A DNA stretch of 64,000 nt, taken from the NCBI GenBank assembly GCA_021432635.1, contig MU270031.1, forward strand, positions 250,118 to 314,117, given 5' to 3'. The notes beneath the pieces are model-generated. The model saw nothing but the letters and a program-made list of their open reading frames with translations. It made no database searches and was not told the origin of the DNA. Of this stretch, positions 23,323-34,536 are shown one piece after another. The DNA comes from Thozetella sp. PMI_491. Its lineage: Eukaryota; Ascomycota; Sordariomycetes; Chaetosphaeriales; Chaetosphaeriaceae. Position 1 is the first letter of the stretch. The number at the start of each line of letters is the position of its first letter. Position numbers and translations under genes: made by a program.

Positions 23323-24201
23323 ATGGTGAGTGAGCAACCGAGCCCTCTCTGTGGCCCGCGTGCCCCTTGGCTGAACGCATCCCATCCAGGTTCACGCCGA
23401 TGCGTCCAACTTCGCCGAGGGCGTCAACAAGAAAGAGGCCTATGAGCAGGTCCTGATGCAGGCCGAAGGGCTGTTCATCGATCAACGGAATTGGGTGAGA
23501 CAGAACCCCCCGTGTGGAAACTGCCGTGAAGTTCTTGTATCCTGTCCCTCTATAGCTACTAACCACTTGCTTCCTATCAGATCTGGTAAGTCTGGCACTC
23601 TCAGCCCCTGAGCTGATAGAAAGGGCCAGAGGGCTCCCTCAGGGGGGACGTACGGCTAACTGCTCTCGTCCCAGCAACACCGCCAATGCGGCCTCGCTGC
23701 TATGGCACGCTTTCAAGTCGCTCCCATCCCCGAGCAACCGCGTGAACTGGGCTGGTACTATACCCCGACCCAATCCCGTGCATGCCATCATCATCATACC
23801 CCGTCATCATGCCCTAGCCCCCGTCTTTCTGCTTCCCAGAGCTTACTATTCCCTCAGGTTTCTACACCCTTGACCCACTCTCGAAGCTGGGCAGCCCACA
23901 GCTGATCCTAGGACCCTTCCAAGGCAAGGTAGCATGCCAGACGATCGCGTTCGGGCGCGGCGTATGCGGGGCCGCCGCGTCGACGCAGGCCACACAGCTT
24001 GTGCCGGACGTCGAGGCGTTTCCCGGCCACATCGCTTGCGATGGCGACAGCAGGAGCGAGATCGTGGTGCCCGTCATCGTAGGCGGCAAAGTGGTGGCTA
24101 TCATCGACGTCGACTGTGCCGAGGTCGATGGGTTCGATCAGGTCGACAAGGAGTGGCTGGAGAAGCTGGCGGATCTGGTGGGGAGGAGTAGCGACTGGTG
24201 A
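23323..24201 (+). CDS. Free methionine-R-sulfoxide reductase (GAF domain)
   Basis: Reduces free L-methionine-R-sulfoxide in the cytosol, part of oxidative-damage repair. Five exons are inferred: 23323-23325, 23390-23494, 23581-23585, 23675-23754 and 23858-24201, giving 178 aa. The spliced protein begins MVHADASNFAEGVNKKEAY, continues with DQRNWICNTANAASLLWHAF and VNWAGFYTLD, and has the GAF core. The three catalytic/resolving cysteines fall at Cys91 and Cys101 (VACQTIAFGRGVCG) and Cys125 (GHIACDGDSRSEI), the same spacing and numbers as in the yeast enzyme. The first exon is only the ATG, and the third is a 5-nt micro-exon needed to make the conserved W-I-C-N. The final Glu/Asp-rich segment IDVDCAEVDGFD is also typical. 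Confidence 0.95.
23581..23585 (+). other. 5-nt micro-exon of the fRMsr gene
   Basis: ATCTG is flanked by CTATCAG on the left and GTAAGT on the right. Including it keeps the frame and supplies Ile-Cys in the conserved QRNWICN motif. Skipping it would shift the frame. Confidence 0.85.
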
Positions 24202-24882
24202 CACACCTGGGAAGCGATCACATGAAATCTTACATAGCTCCGCGCAGTCAAACATGCGGAATTGGACACGGCGAGGCTCTCGTGGGACATTCTCTAGCAA
24301 TGTTTTGTCTCAGTTGCTCCTGATAGCTTCCGGGGCGCACTCCCAGCAGGATCTGGGCAACAACCTTCCTATACTGCTCCTGGCCTACAGGACATGGAAA
24401 ACCGATAATCAAGACGGTGGCGAGAGACTTAGAGCCGCAAGGCTTCTAGCACAATTCTTCCCACCCGCATGCCCTTTTTGACGATACCCCAGTGGTCCGG
24501 TAAACGAAAAATGTGCAGCGATCAGGACGCTGCTGGCGGCGATGAAGCCGATCATCCCCCAACACTTTCCGTCGTGAGAAAAAGAAACCGTAATTATATA
24601 GTGTGCCCTCTCGTTTGGTTTGTATGTCGGTCTAATGTGCGACCCAGATGTCCCCTGATTCATTGAATTCCTCGATTCCTGAATTAACCGCGCGAAACCC
24701 TCGTCGGCCCAGTTGCATTCCAGCTGGGGGAGAGGAAGGAGCCACCATCGGTGGCTACGAGCAGGAAAAAGAAGTAGACGTTCCGTTTCAACCATTACGC
24801 CGCTACCGAGCCGAATATATGGAATAGAGAAAGCATTTCTTTGTACACGTGCGGTTTAAGGGTTTCGTTCGGCTCAGCTGGT
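24202..24882. other. Convergent intergenic spacer
   Basis: A 680-nt region between the 3' ends of the fRMsr (+) and GH72 (-) genes, holding both 3' UTRs. No other feature is recognised. Confidence 0.6.
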
Positions 24883-26412
24883 TTAGAGCGCAAGAGTGCC
24901 GAGAAGCGTGAGCATGAAGACGAGACCCGTGACGAAGAACGGTGCCTTGTCCATCGGGGGAGCGGGCATGCCTCCCGCAGCGTTCTTGGAGGCGCTCGCG
25001 GTGGCCGAACCAGATCCAGGCTGAGCGTCGCCAGTGCTAGTGCCGTCACCCGCCTGCTGTGATCCCTCTCCCTTGAGACCGGGGCCAGTTCCAGCACCAG
25101 AACTGAAGAACTACAGTGTTGGTTAGCACGCAGCCGAGGCAGAATTACTTCCAGGCTCGAATCACTTACAGCCTTCGCTCCGTCGGGGATGGCCGGGAGA
25201 AGAGTAGAGTCGACAAGCCAGTTTCCGTTCTTGGTCGGGCAGGCAATCGAGTTGGTGGTTGAGACAAAACCACCGTTGCCAGTGGGCGCCGGGTTGGCGG
25301 ACAAGGCGCTGGCATACTTGGAGAACTCGCCCAGCTCCTTCACCTGGGTTCCGTCGATTTCGACAATTCCGTACCCACTCGGCTCCATCGAATACTCGTA
25401 CATGAGGCCGCCCGAGTAGACGCCAGTCATCTCTGAGCTCATGAGGGCAGCAACTTCGCCAAAGTCACGGCCGTTGGTAGTGCATCCGTACTCGGACAGG
25501 AAGATGGGAATGCCGTAACCAGTAAAATTCTTGACCTTGACGTCCCAGCCAGCCGTCTTGAAGTCGGTCTTGCACCACGAGTAGTCATTCTGTATCTCGG
25601 TTAGGAGAGGGTCTCGGCAACGCGCAGTAGCCGCAGGGACGGGGGAGGCTCACGAAAGCGAAGAAGTCACTGCGCTCGTCCTCTGTGCCGCAGTTCATGT
25701 AGTGGGCCAGCTCCATGCGGTTCTGGGAGACGTCGGCAGCAGAGTATCCAACAGGGACGCCTCGGTAACCGCGGTTGCGAATGTACTGCCGCATGTCACG
25801 GGTAGTAGCCTTGACAAAGCGAGCCGCGTCGGTGCTCGTGACGTTTTCGTTGATAACCTCGTTTCCAGAGAAGAAGGCGAGCGTGTTGGAATAGTTGGCG
25901 AAGGCGTCAATGGTGGCGAAGACGCTCTGGAGATACTTCGTGTTGTAGGAGCGAGCAGCATCGTAGCGGTTGATCGAGTATTTCGGGTTGTTGGCGTCCA
26001 GGATGACGTAGATGCCGGCGTCTGCAAGCGCGTTCATGCACTCGTCGTGGTTCTGAGAGTTGTCCGTCATGTACACCCGGATCGTGTTGATCCCTAGCTT
26101 CTTGAACTCGGCGATGTCTCGCTTGCAAGATGCCGAGTCCGCCAGAGGGTCCGACTCGCCCGAGGAGCCACCGGGCTGGTAGTCGATACCACGAACGTAG
26201 AACCGCGAGCTTCCGGCGAAGAAAGCTGCGGTAGCTTGTTAGCAGGTGTGCCATGGCTCTCCAAGACGCGGGTATAGGTATTTACCATTGCCGGAGGCGG
26301 TTACAGTCGGCAGAGTCGCCCGCTTGTTGGGCCGCTCAGGGTCCGTCGGGGTAGGGTTGGCGGCAGCATAGCCGGCGAGGGCAGCCACAGCAGATACAAT
26401 GGCGGCCTTCAT
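24883..26412 (-). CDS. GH72 beta-1,3-glucanosyltransferase, GPI-anchored (Gel/Gas type)
   Basis: Elongates beta-1,3-glucan chains at the cell wall. Exons on the minus strand are 26412-26286, 26225-25654, 25589-25170 and 25110-24883, giving 448 aa. A signal peptide (MKAAIVSAVAALAGYAAANP) is followed by the GH72 fold: FFAGSSRFYVRGIDYQPGG, NTIRVYMTDNSQNHDECM, acid/base Glu165 in FFSGNEVINE and nucleophile Glu266 in PIFLSEYGCT. After about residue 375 there is a Gly/Ser/Thr-rich linker, and the C-terminus is hydrophobic (FFVTGLVFMLTLLGTLAL), a GPI-anchor signal. There is no room for a Cys-rich X8/CBM43 module, so it belongs to the GH72 subgroup without it. All introns have GT-AG ends and the junctions restore family motifs (SDFFAF-NDYSWC). 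Confidence 0.95.
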
Positions 26413-28946
26413 GGTAGCTTGTTGCTCTTTGGCGTCTGGGGTTTAGCTTCCACGGCGATAGACTAGGGATATCTAGCTCGGGGCCAGGATCTGGACACAA
26501 TTGGGTCCCGATAACTGGGCAATAGGCAATCCAAAATTTGGTGACAAGAGGGCACCAGATAGATGGATGGTGAGAGCGAGCGTGTGGACAATATTACAAC
26601 AAGTACGACAAGGCCAGGGCGAACGAGTGAACCTGGCTGGGGAAAGGCACGAAGGAGGTCGAGTGAAGAAGGTGGTGGGGGAAGGGGCAAGAGCGAAGGG
26701 CTACGGGCATGAGAAGGAAATGCAAAAGGAAAGGAGGGCCGAGAACAAAGTTGGCACGCGCCTACGTTAAAAAAAGGTTGACATCTGAATCAAGGAAACG
26801 GGACGGCGGGAGAGCACGTTGAACTGAGGAGCGCCAACGCTGGTGGTGGGTCTGAGACCCAGTCCAACCTCGCTTCCCCTGACGGTCGTCACAGTACTTC
26901 CCTCGGAAGAGCAAGTGCGCCGAACATCAGGTATCCCGTGTCGGTCCGGGCTGAGCGCCTCTCCCTAACACTGCATAGACATAGGTATTCATGCCTCTCC
27001 GGCACCCACTCGCCACACGTAGACGGTCTGCCGTACGGAACGGAGTCCAGGTTCCGCCTCCCATCCAGCCACCCCGCGGCCACCGTACCTGACGCGACGA
27101 ACGGAGAGGGAGCCAACCCGCGTGACTCCGTGTCTTCTATTCCTGCACAGTAACCATTCATGCCCCTGCATTGGCCTGCGGGCCGAGAGGGTGGGCAGGC
27201 GGCTGCAGGATCGAGCGCCAGCAAAACCCAAACTTAGCCACAACTATATTGTTGCTGAGCCTCTAATTCATTCTCGCTCTCTCTTTCCCACAATCCCCAA
27301 TCTGCGGGAAGCGGGCACCAGGTCGCCCCATCCCAGTCGATCAAGTCTGGCCTCCTCGAGGGCTTCTGTTGGATCAGCCAACGCCCTGCAGTTAGATTGG
27401 ACGCTCCCCAGTTCCCTCCACACCAATCTCTCGTCCCTTACGTCTTGGCAATACATGCAGCAGGGCATAGGCCGACGGGCAAGCCTTGAAAAGTGCTGGG
27501 AATTGGACCACACCAACCACACCGATGGCTGCGGAATGGGAGATTTGGCTGCACCGATAGGTGCACTGCCACGGAGCCAAGATCGTCGAGGTCCGTTTCA
27601 AGAAATGGCTGGCAGCGCCGATCCGGTCTCGTGTAAACAAACCATTGGCCTTTCCGTGGCGGCGCCTCCTTGCTCCCTTAGTGGCCTTGGCTTTTTGGCC
27701 TTCGTCGCGCCACAAAACCAAAGCAATCGACATGGACTCCAATTCCAGCAGCCTTCGGCGTCGTTTCAGAGGGGACGGCGGCCGCCGAGTGTCTGCGCTG
27801 GAGAGCGCGGGGCAAACACGCCGCGCCGAAAGTCAAGCTGCGCTGCTCACTCTCGGGTGAAACGGCTAAACCGGTTTTCAACTCGATGAGACCTCGTGTC
27901 TTTATGCAAAGCACATCCCAGTGGTGATTCACCAATGCCCGCCGACAACGCGTATCCCGTCCAGCAATTTCCAGATGGCTTTCCGGATGCGACTCGAGAT
28001 GCGTCCTTCCAAGGTCCGCGTTTCGATGAGGTTGGAAGTGGATCCTCACGTCATGGAGCCCACCGCCGTATTCACCGTCACCCCTGTTTCCCGCGCCTTT
28101 GGGGGTCTGGGCGGCCACGGGCGATCCACTGTACTGTACCTGCCGGAACCCCCAACTCCCCCCCTCCTCCCAATTGTCTGTTGCTTGGGCGTGCCAAGGT
28201 ATGCTTATCCATACATACAGTTTAATTTCCGAGGATGTCCACAGCGCTCCTGCATTATGTACTGTGTATGGAGTAGACAACACAGAGGTTTACGAGTTGT
28301 TGGCAATCAAAACATTAGGCATCTCCACCTCAAGGTGGATTGATCACCTCTCTCCCTCAGCTAGCGAATGTCTCAATCTCGACGCTCCAGCACTAACATA
28401 GGCGGTAGGCGAACACGCATTCTGTACATAGGTACGTCGCCCGGCCCGACTGGACCTGTAAGCTGTGCCGCATGGACGTCCGATCTATCAATCCTTCAAT
28501 GACAGCCGGGCCTGACCCATAGGGCTTATTCAGACGACCAGGGACCCAGGTAAAGCTTCACGGCCAATCAAGCACGCCCTCGGCCCGTGACTTGGCCTTC
28601 AACTCGTGCGGCGAGGGCCAGTGGTCACAACGTAGAGAGAAAGTGCTCTGGTGCGACTGGCGAGTCTCCGCCGGAGTATATTCGTCTTTTTTGTCCCCTG
28701 GGCTATGCTATAAACAAAGAAGGCCGTCGCCTCAATGCGTCGCTCCCAACGATGCAATCCAGACATATGCCGCCCGCCTAGAGAAAAAGAACTAGGCATA
28801 GCCCACGTCTAACGTTTCCCACCCAGTCTGCGCAGGTCGGCTGCTCGACTTGCAGCCCCCCAGGCCCCCAGCCCCCCCCCCCCCTATCTCGCTCAACGTC
28901 GCGCAGATGAGCGTCCATTGGCGCGCCGGGACAGCACGCCGGCATA
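26413..28946. other. Gene-free stretch, 2.5 kb (GH72 promoter side, BZZ1 3' side)
   Basis: The left part should be the GH72 promoter and leader. Long overlapping open frames exist on both strands (up to about 255 codons) but show no family motif and are what GC-rich DNA gives by chance. An ACTGTACTGTAC element lies near 28130 and a run of 13 C near 28872-28884. Confidence 0.5.
28872..28884. repeat. Poly-C homopolymer run
   Basis: Thirteen consecutive C residues in the 3' flank of the BZZ1 gene. Several similar G or C runs of 9-13 occur elsewhere in intergenic parts of the window. Confidence 0.9.
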
Positions 28947-31378
28947 CTAAACGACTTGGACGTAGCTTGCTGGCACGCTCTTGGTAGCACCTCCCTTCTC
29001 GACCTCAACCCAGCCGTCACCAGGGTCTTCCTTGATCAGCACGAACCGCTCGCCCTCAGCCATGCTGTGTTCAGCATCGCTCTGCGCCGTGTAGTCGTAC
29101 AGCGCCTCGACGTACTTGAGCTTCTTAGCCCCGCGCCGCGGCGCCACGGCGGGTCCCTTCTTCCTGACTGCCGGAGCCGACGTGATAGACGACCCGCTGT
29201 TGGAATATGTCGATGCCGGCCGGGCTGACTGGCCCGTGTTTTGCGGCGCGATAGCCGTGGCGGGGAAAACCTCGACATAGGACGCCGGCACGAGCCCCTC
29301 CTTGAAGCCCGCACGGACTTTGACCCAGCCCGATCCAGCTGCGGAAACCAGCGTCAGTAGTGTAGACGAAGATGGGGGCGAAAGCAAAGCAAGAGCGCGG
29401 TAATCGCCCCTTTACTTACTATCGGGTTCTAGGACCACAATGTCGCGGCCCTCGGTGACTGTAAGTTCACCATCGCCGGCAGCATCAAAACCGTAGAGGA
29501 TCTTTCCCTTCTGCTCCGTACCTCCGGACGAGCCGTTCGGGGTGCTACCCGGCAACTCGCTGATGTATGCCGCGGGTGGCGGCGCAACCACTCGGTTCTT
29601 CTTAAGCGTACCCCCCGAGATCGTGCTCGTGGGCCGGGGCCCTGGTTCAGGGGGTGCCTCCTCAGTTGGAGACATCGGTCCAGAGAGCGATCTTTGGGCG
29701 CTAGCGGCATAGCCGGAGCTCAGCGAGTTCATCGTATTAGAACGGCTGAGATCTGGCAGCTCCGAGGTGGACGGCGTGCCCGATGGCTTGAGCAGCGAGT
29801 TGGCAGCCTCCTGCCTCTCCTGCTTGAGCTTCTTGCGGTCCTCTTTCGACTGCTCTCCCGGGCATTCTGCCGGGACTTTCATCTCGCACTTGCTGTGGCA
29901 CGTGTAGCCACAGTCTCGGCAGTCGAACCCCTTAGCCGTCAGGCCCCATATCCTTTCGCCGCAGAGATCGCAGTTTGTGGGGATCTTGAACGTCTGCGAC
30001 CTGAAATTGTGGTTCCTAGCACCGAGCGTCACGTCGCCGACTGCTGCAGTGATGGTAGATGTCTCGACCTCGGCCGTCAGGCGCTTTCGGTCGACCTGGT
30101 GCAGATCCTCCTGCATCGCGAAGAGCTGCGACACGACCGAGACCTCGTCTTTCTTCTCCGTCCCCTCCCGGACCCTCTGCTTTATTCGTTTGACACCTTC
30201 TACCTCGCGCCTTTTCTTATCTACCTCTCGCCTGAGATCACCGAGCTGACTCTTGGACTTGTTGAGGACGTTTCGCAGAAAGACCTTGGCCGGGTCGTCT
30301 ACGATCATGGCGTCGTCGTCGTGCCACACCGGGCTGGGCTCGAACGTCTTGTCTGCAGGTTCGTTGAAAGCACCCATATTGTGCCGTATGTACATCATGG
30401 AATCGAGGTGCGGGAGGTTACGCGTAATCTCCTGCGACATGCGGTCGATGTGGCCGGAGCTCTGCTGAAGCATGCCGGCCTCGAGCTGGGCAGCCAGAGA
30501 CCATAGCCCGTTGAGCTTGAGCGTACGGAACTCGGAGAGATCTTGCAGGCTGTCCATGACTTCGGGAATGTACTCGTAGTAGTACTTCTCTTTCTGCTTG
30601 TTGGTGACGTTAATGGCGATGAGGTAAGTGTTCTTGGCGTTGTTCATCTCGATGATCTGCTGCTGGTAGGCATTCTGGGTTTTGGCCTTGTCGAACATGC
30701 CCTCTGACTTCTTGCGCTTGCTCTCCACCTCTTGGCACACCGAATCGTACTTGCCCTTGACCTTGCGGAGGTCAGCGTAAGACGAATCCCTCTCCTTCTC
30801 TAGCTTCTCGGCGTATTCCACATGGCGCTTGCGAAGTTCTTCGAATCGCGCGGCTATTACTTTCAGCGGCTCGGCAACTTGGGACAATAGGTCGTTCCCG
30901 TACTTTTCGTGCTGGTCGGCACGCGACTCGACCGTCGTGAGCTGGGTTGACCAAGTGGTGAGCGAGGCGCTGTGGCACAGCCGCGTCAGCGCTCCGATTC
31001 TAGCGGGCAACAGATGGGGGGTCGAAGAGCCTGTTGTTCTCACCTCTCGAGCGACCCGGGGGTCATGGAAGGCGTGTCGCCGACGCTAAGGCTCGCCGAT
31101 TTCTTGTTCTTCTTCTCAAAGTACTTCTTGGCGAGCCCGTTGAGCCTCGCGCTGTACTCCTTCTCGATGGCAGCTCGCTCGCGATAGAAGGCCTGGATCT
31201 CGTCGAGCCATTGTATGCCCTGGGAGACCCAGGCGTTCGCAGGCTTGAAGCCATCCTGTGGTGGGTGGGGTCAATCCCGGTCGCAAAGCCGTCGGTCCTC
31301 AGGTACGGACGCGCGCAATGAGGGGATACGCACCTTCAGCTCAGCGCCGAACGTCGGCGCCACGTCCACCTCAGTCAT
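28947..31378 (-). CDS. BZZ1: BZZ1-type F-BAR, C1 and double SH3 protein
   Basis: An endocytic/actin regulator that binds membranes through F-BAR and recruits WASP/type I myosin machinery through SH3 domains. Exons on the minus strand are 31378-31334, 31255-31044, 30969-29420 and 29338-28947, giving 732 aa. The N-terminus MTEVDVAPTFGAELK-DGFKP leads into the F-BAR/FCH region (YRERAAIEKEYSARLNGLAK) and long coiled coils to about residue 370. A C1-type zinc domain sits at about 405-452 (HNFRSQTFKIPTNCDLCGER ... CRDCGYTCHSKCEMKVPAEC). SH3-1 is at about 575-628 (ILYGFDAAGDGELTV, GSGWVKVRAG) and SH3-2 at the C-terminus (VEALYDYTAQSDAEHSM, VPASYVQVV). The last intron splits SH3-1 (EPD-TGSGW). Size and domain order match fungal Bzz1. 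Confidence 0.95.
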
Positions 31379-32187
31379 GACTTGGTAGCCGTTTGCTCTC
31401 CCGAGACTCTAGGAGGTCGGGTTCTAACCATTCACGATAGGTAAGCAAGGTGTAGGCATAAAGGCGAATCTGTTTGTAAGGGGAGGATTCCGTAGAGAGG
31501 CGTTGGCACGAGGGGTTTCGTCCTGCACAGCACTTGCGCGGAAGGAGCATTTGAACGGTCCGTCTAGACCGAGAAGGCGGGGTGGAGATGCAGTGTGGAG
31601 ACCAAAGAATGGGGTGTGGGCCGCCGAGCATACCGTACGGAATACGTACGTCCAGGGCAACAGGGGGGGGGAGGCGCCGCCCCTCAGCACCGCCCTTTAG
31701 CGGCAGCAGCTGCGCAGCAACTTACGGAATAAGGTAGCCCATTTTTCCCGTCATCCATCAGACATCCGTATATTGCCACTTTATTGCATCGCCGCCGCTC
31801 AGCCAGCCGGAGAAAACCAATAGGCGTCACCTAGGACTGTCTCTGGATGTACCATTGATTCGCTGTGTCTGAGCCCAGAATTTAGTTTCCACAGTAGTCG
31901 AAGACGGCCGAGTCAAGTTTCTTTGCTGGGATCAGGGTCTCACACCAAACGTCGTTCAAGGGAAACCTATGGCCAACTCAGAGCTCCTCCCAGGGCCTCC
32001 TAGACTCATTCTTTCAGCATTCGGATATTCCAGCCCATCATTCCGCATTGAGCAGTGACATCACACTCATTCGGTCGCATAGAAATGCCATGCTAAAAGG
32101 TCGAAGAATGCTCGGATTAGATGATGTGATACAGTCTATTTCAACTTTGAAGGGTCTTGTGCATCTGCATCCCCTGCCTTCTGACCT
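31379..32187. other. Intergenic region: BZZ1 promoter and OYE 3' flank
   Basis: About 0.8 kb. The BZZ1 side contains a G-run and the palindrome-rich stretch CCGTACGGAATACGTACG near 31632-31650. No gene is evident. Confidence 0.55.
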
Positions 32188-33291
32188 CTACCTCGCGGAA
32201 CCGTGAAGTTCTTCAAACTCGGCACTAAATGGCTGGTCGATGTATCCCCGAGCTGACTTGGCCAGATAGAAGCTCGGCCGGTCATAGTGGTTCAGTGCAA
32301 TGTTCTCTCGCAGCCTGAAAACCAAGTCCGGGTTGGCTATGAAGTGCCGGCCAAAAGACACCAGTACCTTCTTATCTGGCCGCGCGTCTAGATATTTCTT
32401 TGCAGTCTCGCCGTCGAAGCCGCCTGCTACAATGAAGGTGCCTTTCCAATTCTCAACGGCGAAATCAACCGACCCCGTTCCTTCGACATCCGCATCTCCT
32501 TTAATCCTCGGGTTGACCATGTGGAGCCAGGCAAGCCCGAATCCATTCAGCCTAGTGATAACGTCAAGGAACTGAGGCTCGGGGTGCTTCATACCCATGC
32601 TCAGGAACTCGCTGAACGGGCTGAATCGGATAGCAGTCTTCTCGGGCCCAATTGCAATTACCACGGCCCTGACGAGCTCGACGACGAATCGAGAGCGGTT
32701 CTCAATGCTACCGCCGTACTGGTCAGTTCGTCGGTTGCTGCAATCCTGCAAGAACTGGTCGATCAGGTGACCGTTGGCTGCGTGTAGCTCGATGCCATCA
32801 AAGCCTGCTCTCATAGCATTCTTGGCTGCTGCAACGAAAGTCTCGATGATGTCCTTTATCTGCTCTATCGTGTACTCCTCTGGCACTGGCCCGTGAGGAT
32901 CTAAAGGGATCGGGCTAGGCGCCGCGACTGAGAAGCCGTGCTTCTCGGCGTAGGCCGGCGAAGCCGCACGACCGGCTGCCCACAGCTGACACACAATGTA
33001 GCTGCCCTTGCTGTGGACGGCATCGGAGACCTTGTGCCAGGCTGCGATCTGCTCCTCCGTGTAAATTCCCGGTGCATTGAACATGCCGCCGTACTTCTGC
33101 GATATGGCAGTTGCCTCGGTGATGAGTAGGGTGCCTGGAGTCGAAGCCCGTTGGCTGTAGTACTCCACCATCATGTCTGTAGGGACATGCTCATCGCTGG
33201 CACGGTGGCGAGTGAGAGGAGCCAAGACCACTCGATGCGTAAGTTGACTGGTGCCGACCTTGGCAGGGGTAAACAAGAGGGAACTGCTCAT
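32188..33291 (-). CDS. Old yellow enzyme family NAD(P)H:flavin oxidoreductase with His in place of the proton-donor Tyr
   Basis: Single-exon FMN-dependent ene-reductase fold, 367 aa. Visible family features are RVVLAPLTRHRAS near the N-terminus, VEYYSQRASTPGTLLITEAT, the substrate-binding pair His170 and Asn173 (HAANGH), the RRTDQYGGSIENRSRF motif, and the C-terminal phosphate-binding VSFGRHFIANPDL. In classical OYE the residue two after Asn is a Tyr that donates a proton to the substrate (Tyr196 in OYE1). Here that position is His175. The loss may alter activity from reduction toward isomerisation or another reaction; this is inference, by analogy with the Tyr/Phe switch described for EasA in ergot alkaloid biosynthesis. 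No biosynthetic cluster partners are adjacent. It is divergent from DBP5. Confidence 0.95.
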   Translation of the reverse strand: MSSSLLFTPAKVGTSQLTHRVVLAPLTRHRASDEHVPTDMMVEYYSQRASTPGTLLITEATAISQKYGGMFNAPGIYTEEQIAAWHKVSDAVHSKGSYIVCQLWAAGRAASPAYAEKHGFSVAAPSPIPLDPHGPVPEEYTIEQIKDIIETFVAAAKNAMRAGFDGIELHAANGHLIDQFLQDCSNRRTDQYGGSIENRSRFVVELVRAVVIAIGPEKTAIRFSPFSEFLSMGMKHPEPQFLDVITRLNGFGLAWLHMVNPRIKGDADVEGTGSVDFAVENWKGTFIVAGGFDGETAKKYLDARPDKKVLVSFGRHFIANPDLVFRLRENIALNHYDRPSFYLAKSARGYIDQPFSAEFEELHGSAR

Positions 33292-34536
33292 GATGATGAT
33301 GTATCACGCCTATCGGTATGGCTTTTTCTTGCTAGGATACTTCAGTTTTTGAGGGGCTGTGATGGTCATGATGGTCTCGGCGGGACATGGAGCTTTATAC
33401 CAACGCAAGCATGCCGTCTTGCGAGGCATTTGTCATCTGTAAGTGTTGGACATTGCGAGGTGATGATACATGTCCCTCTCAAGCGGATGTGTTCAACTTA
33501 AAGACTATAGAACTCTTTGATATGGTTGACCACCAATCATCTTTGCCCATTTCTGCTTCGGTACCGACGGCTAGGGAGTCTCTCGGGATATACACCAAAT
33601 CCGTATTGATTACTCAAGAAAAAGGCACGTTTGTGAGCACCTCAAGCATGTTACATGGACTAAGCGTGGACGAAAGGCGCGTGCGACATCAGATAGCAAA
33701 TGCTCGAAACCCAGGCCAGTAGATGGCTGGTGCTTTGGCAGGGGCTTCTCAACTTCGCTATTTGCGCCGCATCGAGAAGCCTTCCCGTGTTCAATACAAG
33801 CGGGATAACTTACCACCCTCTCTCGACAAGAAAACCATTGTCCGGGGTTGTGTAAATGACAAATCCCGTTGTGACTAGAGCGTGACTAGAATAGACTCAT
33901 CAGCTTCGTGCGCCTTGAGCAACCGAGCGGAGATGCCTGTGCAGTCAGTTTCTACGAATAGCTGAGTCAAGGCCTGCCTGCCTATTTTTAAAGTGATTCC
34001 TAGGCCTATTTTATGTACAAGCCAGAGCAATCAAAATTTGCATGCAGTGGCAAGGGCTCACCAAGAAATATGTTTGCCTGGATGGTCAGGCATCAATAAC
34101 CCCGCGGTCCCCTGCAGGGGTCGCATCTACCCCACCATCCGCAGAGAGCCACTGTGATTTTCGCAAGCAGCCCAGAGCTTCACACCTTTGACGCCTTGTC
34201 CGCTCCCTTTGTTTCGTGCTGGACAGAAGGCCAACCTCGCTCTTACTGTGAGCAAACTGTATCCGTTCTCCATATTTACCTCTATCGAACCTCAGGCGCC
34301 CTTTCGGTATGTAACCCATCCACTTCTCTTTCGAGTTACTTCTATCGTCGCCTCAAGGCGGAAGCTTCCCCCACCGCAGAGGGCAAGTACGATTGAGACT
34401 AGCTTTGTCCCGACAAGTTTGCCTATCTTGTGTGACTCTTTCGATTTCCTGGCCTTCGCGACGGTCTTCTCTGCACATTCTCACCCATACATGGCCTCGC
34501 ACTGACCCTTTCGCAGCAGCCCGACCCGCGATCAGA
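33292..34536. promoter_or_regulatory. Divergent promoter region, OYE / DBP5
   Basis: A 1.2-kb spacer between divergently transcribed genes, AT-richer on the OYE side. On the DBP5 side a possible 5' UTR intron runs 34307-34516 (GTATGT donor, TTTCGCAG acceptor), ending 20 nt before the ATG. That intron is a guess from signals alone. Confidence 0.45.

Noticed and set aside
24868-24890. Stretch resembling a tRNA D-arm (GGCTCAGCTGGTTTAGAGC)
   Set aside because: No matching anticodon or T-arm follows, and the bases encode or flank the C-terminus of the GH72 protein on the minus strand.
27122-28283. Long overlapping open frames on both strands (255 and 201 codons)
   Set aside because: Both strands are open at once with low-complexity residue content and no recognisable motif, as expected by chance in GC-rich DNA.
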